The notes beneath the pieces are model-generated. The model made no database searches. It saw only the letters and a list, made by a program, of their open reading frames with translations, and was not told where the DNA came from. Shown here piece by piece: positions 1 to 9,763 of a stretch of 64,000 nt of DNA. The position numbers and the translations under genes are program-made. Position 1 is the first letter of the stretch; every line of letters begins with the position of its first letter. This DNA is from JACXTP01 sp963827905 (GTDB taxonomy: Archaea; Thermoplasmatota; Thermoplasmata; Methanomassiliicoccales; UBA472). The stretch covers positions 62,001 to 126,000 of the forward strand of contig CAWHCB010000001.1 of NCBI GenBank assembly GCA_963827905.1, in the 5' to 3' direction.

Positions 1-2
1 GG

Positions 3-621
3 GTGGAGATGCCCAAGAAGGGGGAGCCCTGCAAGAAGTGCGGGGGCAAGACCTCTCTACAGGAGGTCGATTTCTGGGGTTTGAACGAGAGGGACCCTTT
101 GAGCATGGCCATGCGCGACCGCATCGCCATCATGTTGCAGCGCACCTTCGCCCTCTTCGGCGAATCGAGCGTCATCGAGAACATCTTCGAGGCCTTGGGG
201 CCGATGAACGAGAAGCAAAGGGTGGAAAAGGCCCTGGCCTTGCTCAAGGCGGTTGGTCTGGAGCACCGCACCATGCACATCGCCCGAGACCTTTCCGGGG
301 GCGAGAAGCAGCGTTGCGTCCTGGCCCGCCAGTTGGCCAAGGAACCCTTGATGTTCCTCGCGGACGAACCGACCGGCACACTGGACCCCAGCACCGCGGA
401 CATGGTGCATCGGGCCCTGGTGGAATCGGTGAAGAACAAGGGCATGGCCATGGTGGTCTCCTCCCACTGGCCCAAGGCCATCAACCGTCTGTCGGACAAG
501 GCCATGTGGTTGGAGTCCGGGGAGGTGGTCAAGCTAGGGGACCCCCAGGACGTCACAAAGGAGTTCGAGGTCTGTTTCCAAAAGACCGAGGACATGATGG
601 GCGTCGAGGTCGGGCAACCCG
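3..621 (+). CDS. atwA: MCR activation component A2 (AtwA), N-terminal part; cut by window edge and ended by a frameshift
   Basis: ATP-binding component A2 drives ATP-dependent reductive activation of methyl-coenzyme M reductase and has two ABC domains. This piece is the end of the first one. It shows a Cys pair (EPCKKCGGK), the ABC signature LSGGEKQRCVLARQL and the Walker B region FLADEPTGTLDP. The Walker A of this domain must lie left of the window. The frame runs out of register near base 615: removing one c from gggcaacccg joins it smoothly to the second ABC domain that starts at 622. mcrC follows directly, which fits. The family call is strong; whether the frameshift is real cannot be told from sequence alone. 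Confidence 0.87.
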
Positions 622-1413
622 GTGGTCAAGGTCGACAACGCCAAGAAGTACTTCTATTCGATCGTGCGCGGCGTGGTCAAGGCCGTGGACGATGTCACCT
701 TCGAGGTCAAGGAAAGAGAGATATTCGGACTGGTCGGTCTCAGCGGAGCAGGAAAGACCACCGTCTCCCGCATGATCGCAGGCATCACCCCGGCCACCGG
801 CGGTTCGGTGATGGTGCGCATCGGGGATGACTGGATCAACATGTCCGAGATGGGCGAGTTCGGCAGGGGTCGGGCCACACCCTATATCGGATTACTGCAC
901 CAGGAGTATTCGCTGTACCCGTTCAACACCGTGCTGCAGAACCTGACCATCTGCATCGGCATGAAGCTGCCGGCAGAGCTGGCCAAGATCAAGGCCATCC
1001 AGGTCCTGGCATCGGTCGGTTTCACAACCAGGGAGATAGAGCGGATCCTTTACGCCATGCCGGACAATCTGAGCGTGGGCGAGAAGCAAAGGGTGGCCTT
1101 GGCCCGCGTGCTCATCGAGGAGCCGAGATTGGTCATATTGGACGAGCCTACCGGCACCATGGACCCCATAACCAAGAACTCGGTCGCCAAATCGGTCCTC
1201 ATCGCTAGGAAGGAGATAGGGGAGACCTTCCTGATCGTATCGCACGATATGGACTTCGTCCTGGACTGCTGCGACCGGGTGGTGATGATGAAAGGGGGGA
1301 AGATCGTCGCCATCGGCGACCCGAAGGAGATCGTCACCTCCATGACCGAGGGCGAGCTTGCCGAGTTCACATCCTGCGATCAGACGAGCGGTGACGCTGA
1401 GGTGTCTAAGTGA
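622..1413 (+). CDS. atwA: MCR activation component A2 (AtwA), second ABC domain (same gene, other frame)
   Basis: This continues atwA after the +1 shift near base 615. The first residues (VVKVDNAKKYF) open a second ABC domain. Walker A is GLSGAGKTT about 40 residues in, the signature is NLSVGEKQRVALARVL, and Walker B is LVILDEPTGTMDP with a switch His in VSHDMDFV. Two ABC modules in one chain are typical of A2 and unlike a transport ATPase paired with a permease. The GTG at 622 is probably not a true start but simply the first codon after the indel. The stop overlaps the mcrC start by 4 nt (GTGA), so the two are co-translated. Confidence 0.9.
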   Translation: MVKVDNAKKYFYSIVRGVVKAVDDVTFEVKEREIFGLVGLSGAGKTTVSRMIAGITPATGGSVMVRIGDDWINMSEMGEFGRGRATPYIGLLHQEYSLYPFNTVLQNLTICIGMKLPAELAKIKAIQVLASVGFTTREIERILYAMPDNLSVGEKQRVALARVLIEEPRLVILDEPTGTMDPITKNSVAKSVLIARKEIGETFLIVSHDMDFVLDCCDRVVMMKGGKIVAIGDPKEIVTSMTEGELAEFTSCDQTSGDAEVSK

Positions 1414-2015
1414 GCCCACAGAGCATCGGGCGGAAGACCCGCTTCGTCGAGTGCCGGGAGGCGAGAGGCATGGGGGTGGGAGGTTCTTTGGCACAGCGTG
1501 CCACCATTTCCGAGAGCGGGAGGCAGGTGGTGGCGGTGGCGATGGGACCAGGAAAGCGTCACATCACCAAGCCGGTCTGCGAGATCACCTATGAACTCAG
1601 GGAGCAGGGCATCGAGACCTCGGTCATAGTCATCAATGCCGGATCGGGGGTCCCAGCGGACGCGCCGGATGCCGTGACCAGTTCGCAATTCGGTCTGGAC
1701 CAGATCGAGATCGATCGTATCCAGCAGTTCAAGGTGGCCTTGATCCACCTGGGCAATGTAAAGAACCATATCGTCTACAAGGCACGCCTCATCCTGCGCA
1801 ACGTCGACATGCCCGCGGTCATCGTCTGCCAGGCCCCGGTCGATTTCGAGGATTTCGCCCGTGTCGGGGTGAAGACCCGGGTGGTCATGCCGATAAAGGA
1901 GAACATCGGCACCAAGGGCACCATCATGGAGATCATCAATGGAGTGGTCCGAGGCCAGACCATATCCCAGGCCAAGCTGGACGAGATCGTCTCGAAGATC
2001 AAGAAATGGAGCTGA
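1410..2015 (+). CDS. mcrC: Methyl-coenzyme M reductase operon protein C
   Basis: McrC, 201 aa. It has the family's glycine-rich opening (ECREARGMGVGGSLAQRATISE), the block GKRHITKPVCEITYELREQ and the end motif MPIKENIGTKGTIMEIINGVVRGQT. In Methanothermobacter, McrC was found in the protein fraction that activates MCR together with component A2. Here it overlaps atwA by GTGA, so partners in one complex are translationally coupled. The mcrBGA structural genes are not in the window; in Methanomassiliicoccales-like genomes mcrC can lie apart from them. It starts at GTG 1410; no stronger downstream start is evident. Confidence 0.93.
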   Translation: MSPQSIGRKTRFVECREARGMGVGGSLAQRATISESGRQVVAVAMGPGKRHITKPVCEITYELREQGIETSVIVINAGSGVPADAPDAVTSSQFGLDQIEIDRIQQFKVALIHLGNVKNHIVYKARLILRNVDMPAVIVCQAPVDFEDFARVGVKTRVVMPIKENIGTKGTIMEIINGVVRGQTISQAKLDEIVSKIKKWS

Positions 2016-2147
2016 TGTCGCCCCTTCTCCTCAATCCTTCTTCATGCAGGAGGGAGGATCTGGACGAAATCGCTGCGATCGCTATCCAATTAGAATCTGT
2101 TGGAATGGGGACATCATTATTTATCCAGCACGCCGTTCCTGCGTCGG

Positions 2148-4164
2148 ATGAAGGGTCCGGCCCTCGAGCTTCTTTATGTCGATGACGAAACGCTCCTCCT
2201 AGAGCTAATCAAGGACGTCCTGGAATCGAACGACCAGGTACATGTGGACACCTTCCCTAGCGTCAAGGAGGCGGAGCTGGCGCTGAAGAGCAATCGCTAC
2301 GACGCCATAATCTCCGACTACCAGATGCCGGAGATCGATGGTATAACCTTCCTCAAACGTCTTCGCACGGCCGGCAACGACATGCCCGTTCGTGCTGTTC
2401 ACCGGGCGAGGCAGGGAGGAGGTGGTCATCGAGGCCCTCAACGAAGGGGCGGATTTCTATCTCCAGAAAGGCCCGGACGTCAAGGACATGACCTTCGAGC
2501 TCATGCACAAGGTGAGGGTGGCGGTAGAGCGTAAGAGCTCGCAGCGGGTGCTCAGGGAGAGCGAGAGGACCGCCTGGACCTTGTTGAACGTGGGCGAGAG
2601 CCCAAGCCTTCTCTTCGACCGCGACGGTAGGATCATCGCCGCCAATCAGTTCATGGCCGACCTCATGAGCTGCCCCCCGGAGAAGATGGTGGGACGGAGC
2701 GCCTTGGACGTTATCTCCCCCGGTTCTCTGGAGAGGGCCTCCCATCTGGTGGAACGGGTGGCCAGGACCAGGAAGGCCATCACCTTCGTGGGCGAGAGCT
2801 ACCTGAAACATTTCGAATTCACCCTCTATCCTGTCATCGAAGCGGAGGACGAGGTAAAGCGACTGGCATTGGTGTCCTATGACACCTCGACCCACATGCG
2901 TACCGAGACTGAGCTAAGAAAGAGATTGGCCATGGAGGAACTGGTCTCCGAGGTGACCTCATCCCTGCTCCTCGCATCCACCGCTGAACTGGGCGATCGG
3001 ATCGTGGACACATTGGTATCCGTGGGCCATGCGATGGAATTGGACGCACTGACAATATTCAATTTCGACGGCGAGGCCCTGGTGCACCGTTACGGCGTGT
3101 CGATGCTGGAAGGAAAGGACCCTCGCACCGACGAGATAAGGGAGTGGCAATGGCCCTGGTCCTTTGCGAGAATGCGCTCCGGCAACATGATCGGTATCGA
3201 TGATGTGCAGGACCTTCCCAATGAGGCCTGGAGCGACCAGGAGCATTATCAGAGCTCCCATTATAGCGCCCTGTTGTTGGTACCGATGTCCGTCGGAGGG
3301 GCGTTCACCGGATGCCTCATGCTCGGCATGGTCCGGGGGACGAGACGTTGGTCCGATGAGGACCAAAGATTGGCAAGGGTGCTGGGGAACATCTATGCGA
3401 GCACGCTCTCGCGGCGCCGGGCGGAGGAAGAGCTATCCGAGACGAGCAGGCGCCTGTTGGAGGCGCAAGGTGGCCCGGTCGAGACTGGGACGACTGAGAA
3501 TCTGGTTGAGGCGGCATTGCGCACCGCCAACCGAAAGCTCACCCTGCTCAGCAGCATCACCAGGCATGACATCCTCAATCAGGTCAGCGTCCTAGCCGGA
3601 TACTTGGAATTGACGCGAATGGCCAACCGAAACCCAGACCTCGGGCAGAACCTGGACCGGATGGAGATCGCGATAAAGAGGGTCCAGGAGAGCATATCGT
3701 TCACCAAGGAATATGAGCAGCTTGGGGCACTGGGGCCTAGCTGGCAATCGTTGGAAAAGGTGGTAAGGGACTCCAGTGTCGGATTGGAGCTGAAAGGGAT
3801 CGAGCTCGTCAGCGATGTGAAAGGTTTCGAGGTTTTCGCAGATAAAATGCTCGATCGGGTCTTCATGAACCTCATCGACAACAGCATGAGGCACGGGGAA
3901 GGGGTCAAGCACATCAAGGTCTGTGGCGAAGAGAAGGGAGATGAGCTCAGCATCATCTACGAGGACGATGGTGCTGGGATTTCTCAGGACATGAGGGGGA
4001 AGTTGTTCCGGCGGGGCGCCGGCAGGAACACAGGCTTCGGGCTCTTCCTGTGCAAGGAGATACTAGACCTGACCCGGATCACGATAACCGAGATAGGTGA
4101 GCCAGGTGAGGGGGCCAAGTTCCTCATGAAGGTACCTAAGGGCATTTATCGTTACACGAAATAA
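2148..4164 (+). CDS. Hybrid sensor: receiver + PAS + GAF + histidine kinase, one internal frameshift
   Basis: Single gene, about 670 aa, in two frames joined near base 2389: one extra g in cccgttcgtg; without it DMPFVLFTGRGREEV reads through. The order is: receiver domain (acidic pair D12-D13, phospho-acceptor D57 in IISDYQMPEIDG), a PAS domain (SPSLLFDRDGRIIAANQF), a GAF domain (ELGDRIVDTLVSVGHAMELDA), then a kinase core with likely phospho-His in ITRHDILNQ, N box NLIDNSMRHG, G1 DDGAGI and G2 GFGLFLCKE. No membrane segment is visible, so it is probably cytoplasmic. ATG 2148 was chosen because a TATA-like ATTATTTATC lies about 28 nt upstream. No output domain is seen; the cognate regulator is unknown. 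Confidence 0.85.
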
Positions 4165-4580
4165 TAATTGGTATCACTGGCCAATTCTTATTTTCATTTT
4201 TGATAATTAGATAAAAGGAGGTTTTATAAAGAGGTAAACGGTTATTAACTCGTCTCCGGGCGAGTGAAAGGACGTTCAAGGTGTTTGGCAGCTTTCTTGA
4301 ATAGTCTTCTCCTCCCCCCAATTTTTTTCCGAAGGTTCGTAATTGTTATTATTATCAATAAATAAAATAGCTGGGTTATATTTTGTGTAAATAATAAAAC
4401 TAGGGCCCAGACGTTTATAAAACGATACTGGCCTCTGTTTTTTATCTTGTTAAATAATATCTAAATGGAGATTATTATATATCGAGAGCATGATTCACTT
4501 CTCGAGCAGGTCGTCTGGCATGGCTTTTTAATGGTTGTAAAAAGTGAGCCTAGTCACCACGACCTCGGGGAGGAAAGGAA
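4165..4580. other. AT-rich intergenic region upstream of the first DUF11 gene
   Basis: About 415 nt much richer in A/T than the flanking genes. No supported gene: the one small minus-strand ORF has no recognisable features. It holds several TATA-like stretches: TTTATAAAA near 4414, ATTATATAT near 4472 and CTTTTTAATGG near 4523. The last is best placed for the DUF11 gene at 4581, leaving a short leader that carries the ribosome site GGGGAGGAAAGG. Confidence 0.5.
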
Positions 4581-7500
4581 ATGGACAAGAAAGCTGCCAT
4601 CAAAGCATATGCTATCGTAGCGATATTGTTGGTCAGCGTTTCTGGAGTCGCATTGGCCCCCTTCTTGGCGTCTGCTGTCTACAGCAACCCGAGCGGGGAC
4701 AATAATTCCGTAACGACAGAATGCTTCGATCGCCAGGGCACATCACTATCTGCCTGCAAGGACCGCCACTGGCTATTATGAGCAAAACGTCAGTTACAAC
4801 TGGGGCATCGAAAAGTCGGTGATCCAGGACAAGGCCGAGATCGACGAAGGAAAAACTGCAATCATTCCAATATACGCTTACGATCACTCGCGATGAATCG
4901 AACGAAAAGAAGTACGGTGTGCGCGGATACATCTGGGTTAAGAACATCGGAGAGCACGACACCGTTAAGCTGAAGATCGTTGACTGGGTGCAGACCAAGA
5001 AGGCAGGTGAATGGAGCCTACAAGAACTATGTAATGGTCGATGTCGACACCAGCGCCAAGCCGGTCCTCCAGCCCGGTGAGGAGTACAAGTACTACTATG
5101 ATATCCAATTCACCCCAGTGCAGGGCGCATTATACCGTAACTCTGCATTGGTAACGATCGAAAACCATGGGAACAACATGGGTTGCCCGACCGGCCCGAA
5201 CCCGAAGGCCGACTTCCAGCTGCCCGCGTCCCCAAGCACCACCTATTGGGACGAGACCGCCACCATAGTTGACGACCTCGTCGTTCCAGCCCATTACAAG
5301 CTGGTATCCAATGACGCCCCGGCGAAGTGGAACATGAACGGACCTGGTGTGTTGAAGTTCAACGTCACCATCCAGAACTTCGACGCCACCCCTGGTGACG
5401 TCGCTTACATGGACAACGTGGCCAAGCTGACCGAGGGTGATTCCAAGGTCTGCCGCGAGGACAACGCCCGCGTCACCCTCACCGGTGGCGACGAGTACAT
5501 CCCACCTGTCCCCAAGATATCCGTTGACAAGGAGAGCGATGGATGCGTCATGCCCGGTGAGGTCATCACCTGGACGATTACCATCAAGAACACTGGCAAT
5601 GTCGATTTGGACACGGTCTATGTGGAAGACTACTTGATCGATTTCAAGGACACGATAAGTCTACCCGTTGGAGGACAGATGGTTTACACCAAGACATACC
5701 AGGTGCCCCTGTCCTACACTGGTAAGTACGTCGTGAACGTTGTGAATGTTACCGCTGAGCTGGAGGAAGATGACCTGTTCGTTCAGGACTCCGACAGCGT
5801 GCCGGTATGCTACCCACGCCTCACCGTTGAGAAGGTGGCGATGATGGACATGACCGCTCCAGGGCACTATGCCAACTGGACAATCTATGTGAACAACACC
5901 GGCGATGTCGACATGAAGAATGTCGCCGTGTATGATAGTATGTTCGCTCAAAGCCCGATGTACGTCGATGTGATGGCGGGCCAGAGCGTCATGATCCACG
6001 TCAGCACCACCATTCCAGCGGACAGCAAGCTGAACGAGATCTGCAACACCGTCGAAGTCAAGTGGTCCTATTCGATCCCTGACGGGGACGGAAAGAAAGA
6101 CATAGTGTTGGACGACAAAGCCTCCAGCTGCATACCAGTCATTCGCCCCTCGATCGAGATTACCAAAGTGGCGAACATGACCTGGGCCTGTGTTGGTGAC
6201 GAAATCGGATACACGATTGTTGTAACGAACACCGGTAACTATGATCTCAAGGGCATCGTTTTGTCTGACGAGATGCTACACATCTATGAGACCTTCGGGT
6301 TGAGCCCTGGAATGTCAAAGACATTCACTGACTCCTACATAGTGGAGCAGGGCGACAAGAAGATCGAGAACAACGCCAGTGTCTTCGTCGATGTGTTCAA
6401 TGACAAGCACTGCGTACTAGAGGACTATGCCATTGCATGCGTGAACGTTGGGTACCCCGCCGTTGACGTCTACAAGGTCGGTCCGTCCCAAGCCCTATAC
6501 CCTGGTGACAAGTTCACCTACACCATCTACGTCAAGAACATCGGCAACGTGCCTCTGGAGGACGTGAAGGTGGTCGACAGCCTTATCGGTCTGGACATCC
6601 AGGTCGACCTGGCCGTCGGTGAGAACAAGTCCATCAGTGTGCCCTGGGAGATCCCAGCCAATTTCATGGGTGACAAATACTGCAACAAGGTATTCGTCGA
6701 GGGCTCCTGGTGCCATTGCGCCGTGAAGGACACCTCTGAGTGGTGCATCGATGTGCTGCACATGCCGGGCCAACCCTGCATCAGCATAGAGAAGCACGGA
6801 CCATGCCGCGCCATGGCCGGTGAGACCGTACCATACTTCATCGTCGTCAAGAACACCGGTGGTGTCCCTCTGAACAACGTGAATGTCAGCGATGACATCG
6901 GTGCCGACGGCATCGATGTGAAGTGGTTCTACTACGATGGCATCTTGATGCCTGGCGCATATTGGAACATCACCACATCCGCCACCATCCCGATGGACTT
7001 CAAGGGACCATACTTCGTGAACGTGGTCGAGGTAAACGGCCAATATGATGGAAAGAACGTCTGGTGCATCGACTCCCATGCGATCGATATCATCCACCCG
7101 TCCTTCACCATCGTGAAGTCCGCCCCGAAGCTATCCGCTCTGGGCCATGACATAACCTACACCCTCTGGGTCAACAACACCGGTGATGTGGACCTGATCA
7201 ACATCGTCATCACCGATGAGAAGGCCCCTATGGGTCAGTTCAAAATCGATTACTTGGCCATGGGCGCTTCCGCCGAACTGACATACATGTGGAACGTGCC
7301 GATGAACTATCAGCCTGATGAGGTCTGCAACGACGCTTGCGGCTCCGCGTTCCCTGGCCCGTCCGCCTACTGGTGCGGATGCGGTGAGAGCTGCCCCTGG
7401 TTCGAAAAGACGAACTTCGGGCGCGAGGTGAAGGCCGAGTCAAACAAGGTTTGCACCTTCATCGTGAAGCCTGGCATCGATGTGGAGAAGACCGGACCTG

Positions 7501-9467
7501 AGATGGCCAAGATCGGAGAGACCATCCAGTACAACATAACCGTGAAGAACACGGGTAACTACAAGATCGAGAACGTCACAGTATCCGACCCGTTGATCAA
7601 CTTCAAGCAGAAGGTAAGTCTCGCCTCCGGCGAGTCAACCTACTTCTTGGTCAACTGGTTAGTGACCGAGGACTGGGTCACGCAGAACATCAGACAAAAA
7701 ATTCAACGTCTGCAACCTGGTCAACGCCACTGGCGACACGTTCGACGACAAGCACTGCATGGTCTATGACGAGGACGTCCATTGCGTCTTCATCGGAGCC
7801 CCGAGCATTGAAATCATAAAGAAGGGCCCGGCTGAAGCGTTCCCCGGTGAGGTCATCGAGTTCAACTTCACCGTGACCAACAACGGCAACTTGCCGCTGT
7901 TCAATGTGAACGTCACCGACGCGTTGCTCGGTGCCGACTGGTACCACTACATCGGCAAAATGTCCGTTGGAGCGGTGGTCCAGTTCAACGCCAGCTACAC
8001 GATCCCAAAACCGTTCGAGGGCAACTCCTTCAAGAACGTGGCGATCGTGACCGGCGATGATGTCACCGACACCACCGTGAACGACACCGACAACACCACC
8101 GTGTTCGTGGCCAAGCCCGGCATAGAGGTCTACAAAGGCTGGGACTTCCCCATGACCGCGGTTGGGACACTGGGTAAACTGGACCATCCAGGTGAAGAAC
8201 ACTGGCAATGTGAACCTGACCGGCGTGGTCATCGATGACCCGCTGACCAAGGAGAGCTGGACCGTGGAGTTCCTCGAAATCGGCGAGTCCAAGTATTTCA
8301 CCGCCCATTATCAGGTGACCATGGACAGCCCATGGGACAAGACCTACATGCTCTGCAACATTGTGTTCGCTGAGGGATACTACAAGACCGTCAAGGTCTC
8401 CGACAGCGACCAGGATTGCGTGTTCGTGGCCTTGCCCAGCTTCGAGGTTACCAAGACCGGCCCAGAGTACGTCTGCTACGGTGACGACATCGTATGGACC
8501 ATCACCGTGAGGAACACCGGTAACGTCGACCTGAAGAACGTGACCATCACTGACCCGTTGACGGGCAATGAGTGGGAGAAGGTCTGCATCGAGGTTGAAA
8601 AGGTATGGTCTAAGACCGTCTCTTACGACACCGATGGAACCGAATCCGACAGGATCGCTGTCCCAAGCGACACGGTCTGCAACACCGTCTACGTGGTTGC
8701 TGACACGTTCGACGACGGGCACTGCATCTTGGAGGGTAATGCCCAGAGCTGCGTCTTCGTGGCGAAGCCCGATGTCGAGGTCGAGAAGTCTGGACCAAGG
8801 GTCGCCGTTGGTGGCGAGAAGATCACCTACACCATCACCATCAAGAACGTCGGCAATGTGGACCTCAACGTCCACGTACAGGATGTCTTGCTGAAGGTGG
8901 ATGAGACGGTCTTCGTGGCCAAGGGCGCCACCGTGGTCAAGACCTACGATTACTGCGTGCCACTGTGCAACGCTGGGTCCGTGATCTACAACACCGTCAT
9001 ACGTCAACGGTACCTGGACCGTGTGCAACAAGTGCTACGACCTGGACGAGGCGACTTGGAACGTCGAGATCCTGGACCGATCGATCAAGATCCTGAAGAC
9101 CGGTCCGGAGAGCGCCAAGGTCGGCGAGACCATCACCTTCACCTTCAATGTGTGGAATGATGGCGATGTCGCCCTGGAGAACGTCTACGTCTATGACCCA
9201 CTCTTCGAGAAGTTCGTATGCAGCACACCGGTTCTACCTGGCGAGTGATGAAGAACGAGGAGAACGATGTCCTGGATGTCGGTGAGCACTGGGTGTTCTC
9301 TGTCCAGTTCACCATACCGGCGGATTACCTGTATGGGTGCCTCCTGTGGTGAGCTGAACAACTACGCCTGCGCGCACGGCTCCTACAATGGTGTCTCGAC
9401 CACTTGGGGCGATGGATGGGCGGTCTATGTCTATGACCCCACCTGCCAGCCCCCAGTTCCGGTATGA
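4581..9467 (+). CDS. Giant secreted DUF11-repeat surface protein 1, several frameshifts
   Basis: One gene of about 1,630 codons read in several frames. It has a strong GGAGGAAAGG ribosome site and an N-terminal signal/anchor (KAYAIVAILLVSVSGVALAPFLASA). A unique region of about 250 residues follows, then about 12 DUF11-like modules of roughly 110-130 residues. Each begins like (V/I)xxxKxGPxxxxxGExIxYTIxVKNTGNVxLxNVxVxDPL. Frame breaks lie near 4745, 4855, 5010, 7695 (A-run), 8165, 9000, 9247 and 9330. DUF11 modules are known from adhesin-like and cell-wall proteins. No C-terminal anchor is visible. The unique region is similar to that of the 34.5-43.2 kb protein (VDTSAKPVLQPGEEYKYYYD versus VDTSKKPVLAAGEEFSYPFT), so the two are paralogues. 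Confidence 0.8.
4980..7769 (+). CDS. Largest continuous reading frame of DUF11 protein 1 (modules 1-7)
   Basis: This is the intact core of the gene at 4581-9467: the end of the N-terminal unique region and seven consecutive DUF11 modules without a break. The first about 10 residues and the last about 25 (after VTEDWVTQN) are frameshift read-through and not real protein. Modules open with PKISVDKESDG, RLTVEKVAMMD, SIEITKVANMT, AVDVYKVGPSQ, CISIEKHGPCR, SFTIVKSAPKL and GIDVEKTGPEM. Cys residues occur mainly near module ends (CNTVEV, CNKVFV, CNDACG), where they could form inter-strand disulfides; that is an inference. Confidence 0.75.
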   Translation: MTGCRPRRQVNGAYKNYVMVDVDTSAKPVLQPGEEYKYYYDIQFTPVQGALYRNSALVTIENHGNNMGCPTGPNPKADFQLPASPSTTYWDETATIVDDLVVPAHYKLVSNDAPAKWNMNGPGVLKFNVTIQNFDATPGDVAYMDNVAKLTEGDSKVCREDNARVTLTGGDEYIPPVPKISVDKESDGCVMPGEVITWTITIKNTGNVDLDTVYVEDYLIDFKDTISLPVGGQMVYTKTYQVPLSYTGKYVVNVVNVTAELEEDDLFVQDSDSVPVCYPRLTVEKVAMMDMTAPGHYANWTIYVNNTGDVDMKNVAVYDSMFAQSPMYVDVMAGQSVMIHVSTTIPADSKLNEICNTVEVKWSYSIPDGDGKKDIVLDDKASSCIPVIRPSIEITKVANMTWACVGDEIGYTIVVTNTGNYDLKGIVLSDEMLHIYETFGLSPGMSKTFTDSYIVEQGDKKIENNASVFVDVFNDKHCVLEDYAIACVNVGYPAVDVYKVGPSQALYPGDKFTYTIYVKNIGNVPLEDVKVVDSLIGLDIQVDLAVGENKSISVPWEIPANFMGDKYCNKVFVEGSWCHCAVKDTSEWCIDVLHMPGQPCISIEKHGPCRAMAGETVPYFIVVKNTGGVPLNNVNVSDDIGADGIDVKWFYYDGILMPGAYWNITTSATIPMDFKGPYFVNVVEVNGQYDGKNVWCIDSHAIDIIHPSFTIVKSAPKLSALGHDITYTLWVNNTGDVDLINIVITDEKAPMGQFKIDYLAMGASAELTYMWNVPMNYQPDEVCNDACGSAFPGPSAYWCGCGESCPWFEKTNFGREVKAESNKVCTFIVKPGIDVEKTGPEMAKIGETIQYNITVKNTGNYKIENVTVSDPLINFKQKVSLASGESTYFLVNWLVTEDWVTQNIRQKIQRLQPGQRHWRHVRRQALHGL
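7759..8238 (+). CDS. DUF11 protein 1, modules 8-9 (frame fragment)
   Basis: Continuation of the same gene after the A-run near 7695. In this frame, residues upstream of the ATG already read KFNVCNLVNATGDTFDDKHC, so the ATG is internal. It covers the module starting SIEIIKKGPAEAFPGEVIEF and the beginning of the next (GIEVYKGWDFPMTAVG). Near 8165 the frame is lost again; the last about 25 residues are not genuine. It is listed only so that the fragment is not mistaken for an independent gene. Confidence 0.6.
   Translation: MVYDEDVHCVFIGAPSIEIIKKGPAEAFPGEVIEFNFTVTNNGNLPLFNVNVTDALLGADWYHYIGKMSVGAVVQFNASYTIPKPFEGNSFKNVAIVTGDDVTDTTVNDTDNTTVFVAKPGIEVYKGWDFPMTAVGTLGKLDHPGEEHWQCEPDRRGHR
8162..9031 (+). 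CDS. DUF11 protein 1, modules 9-11 (frame fragment)
   Basis: Same gene, next frame. It begins in mid-module (GHWVNWTIQVKNTGNVNLTG) and contains modules SFEVTKTGPEYVCYGDDIVW and DVEVEKSGPRVAVGGEKITY. Near 9000 the frame changes again; the final module (SIKILKTGPESAKVGETITF) lies in the frame starting about 9021. The C-terminal tail ends with ...TCQPPVPV at 9467 after two more shifts near 9247 and 9330. No transmembrane or sorting motif is seen at the end. Confidence 0.6.
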
Positions 9468-9488
9468 AGGGACTAAACACTAACAAAC

Positions 9489-9535
9489 GGAAGGGCCTCG
9501 CGCCCTTCCCATTTCCTCTATTTTTTATTTTTTTA
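9489..9535 (+). terminator. Stem-loop plus T-rich tract after DUF11 gene 1
   Basis: Perfect 8-bp stem GGAAGGGC (9489-9496) / GCCCTTCC (9502-9509) with loop CTCGC, followed by the T-rich run TATTTTTTATTTTTTT. It begins 22 nt after the DUF11 stop codon. Archaeal termination mainly needs the T tract; the hairpin is an added signal also seen after the second DUF11 gene. Confidence 0.75.
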
Positions 9536-9763
9536 AAAGACAGACCGGGTCATCTCGACACTATCCTTTTCATAATTTATCCGAGCGATCAAGACAGAAG
9601 GCCACATCTTCCTAGGATACTCGATGGGGAGCAGATTCCCTGGGTCTCAAGATCAAAGGCGTTACCTCAAGGGTTTGCGATAGGGATGACCATTCAAGGA
9701 GGTTTATGGAATAATGTTCCAATTGCGAAAATAGAAAGGAGGGCTATGACTGGAAGTTTGGAG

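Noticed and set aside
4136..4321. 61-codon minus-strand ORF in the AT-rich gap
   Set aside because: It overlaps the end of the kinase gene and has the composition of non-coding AT-rich DNA.
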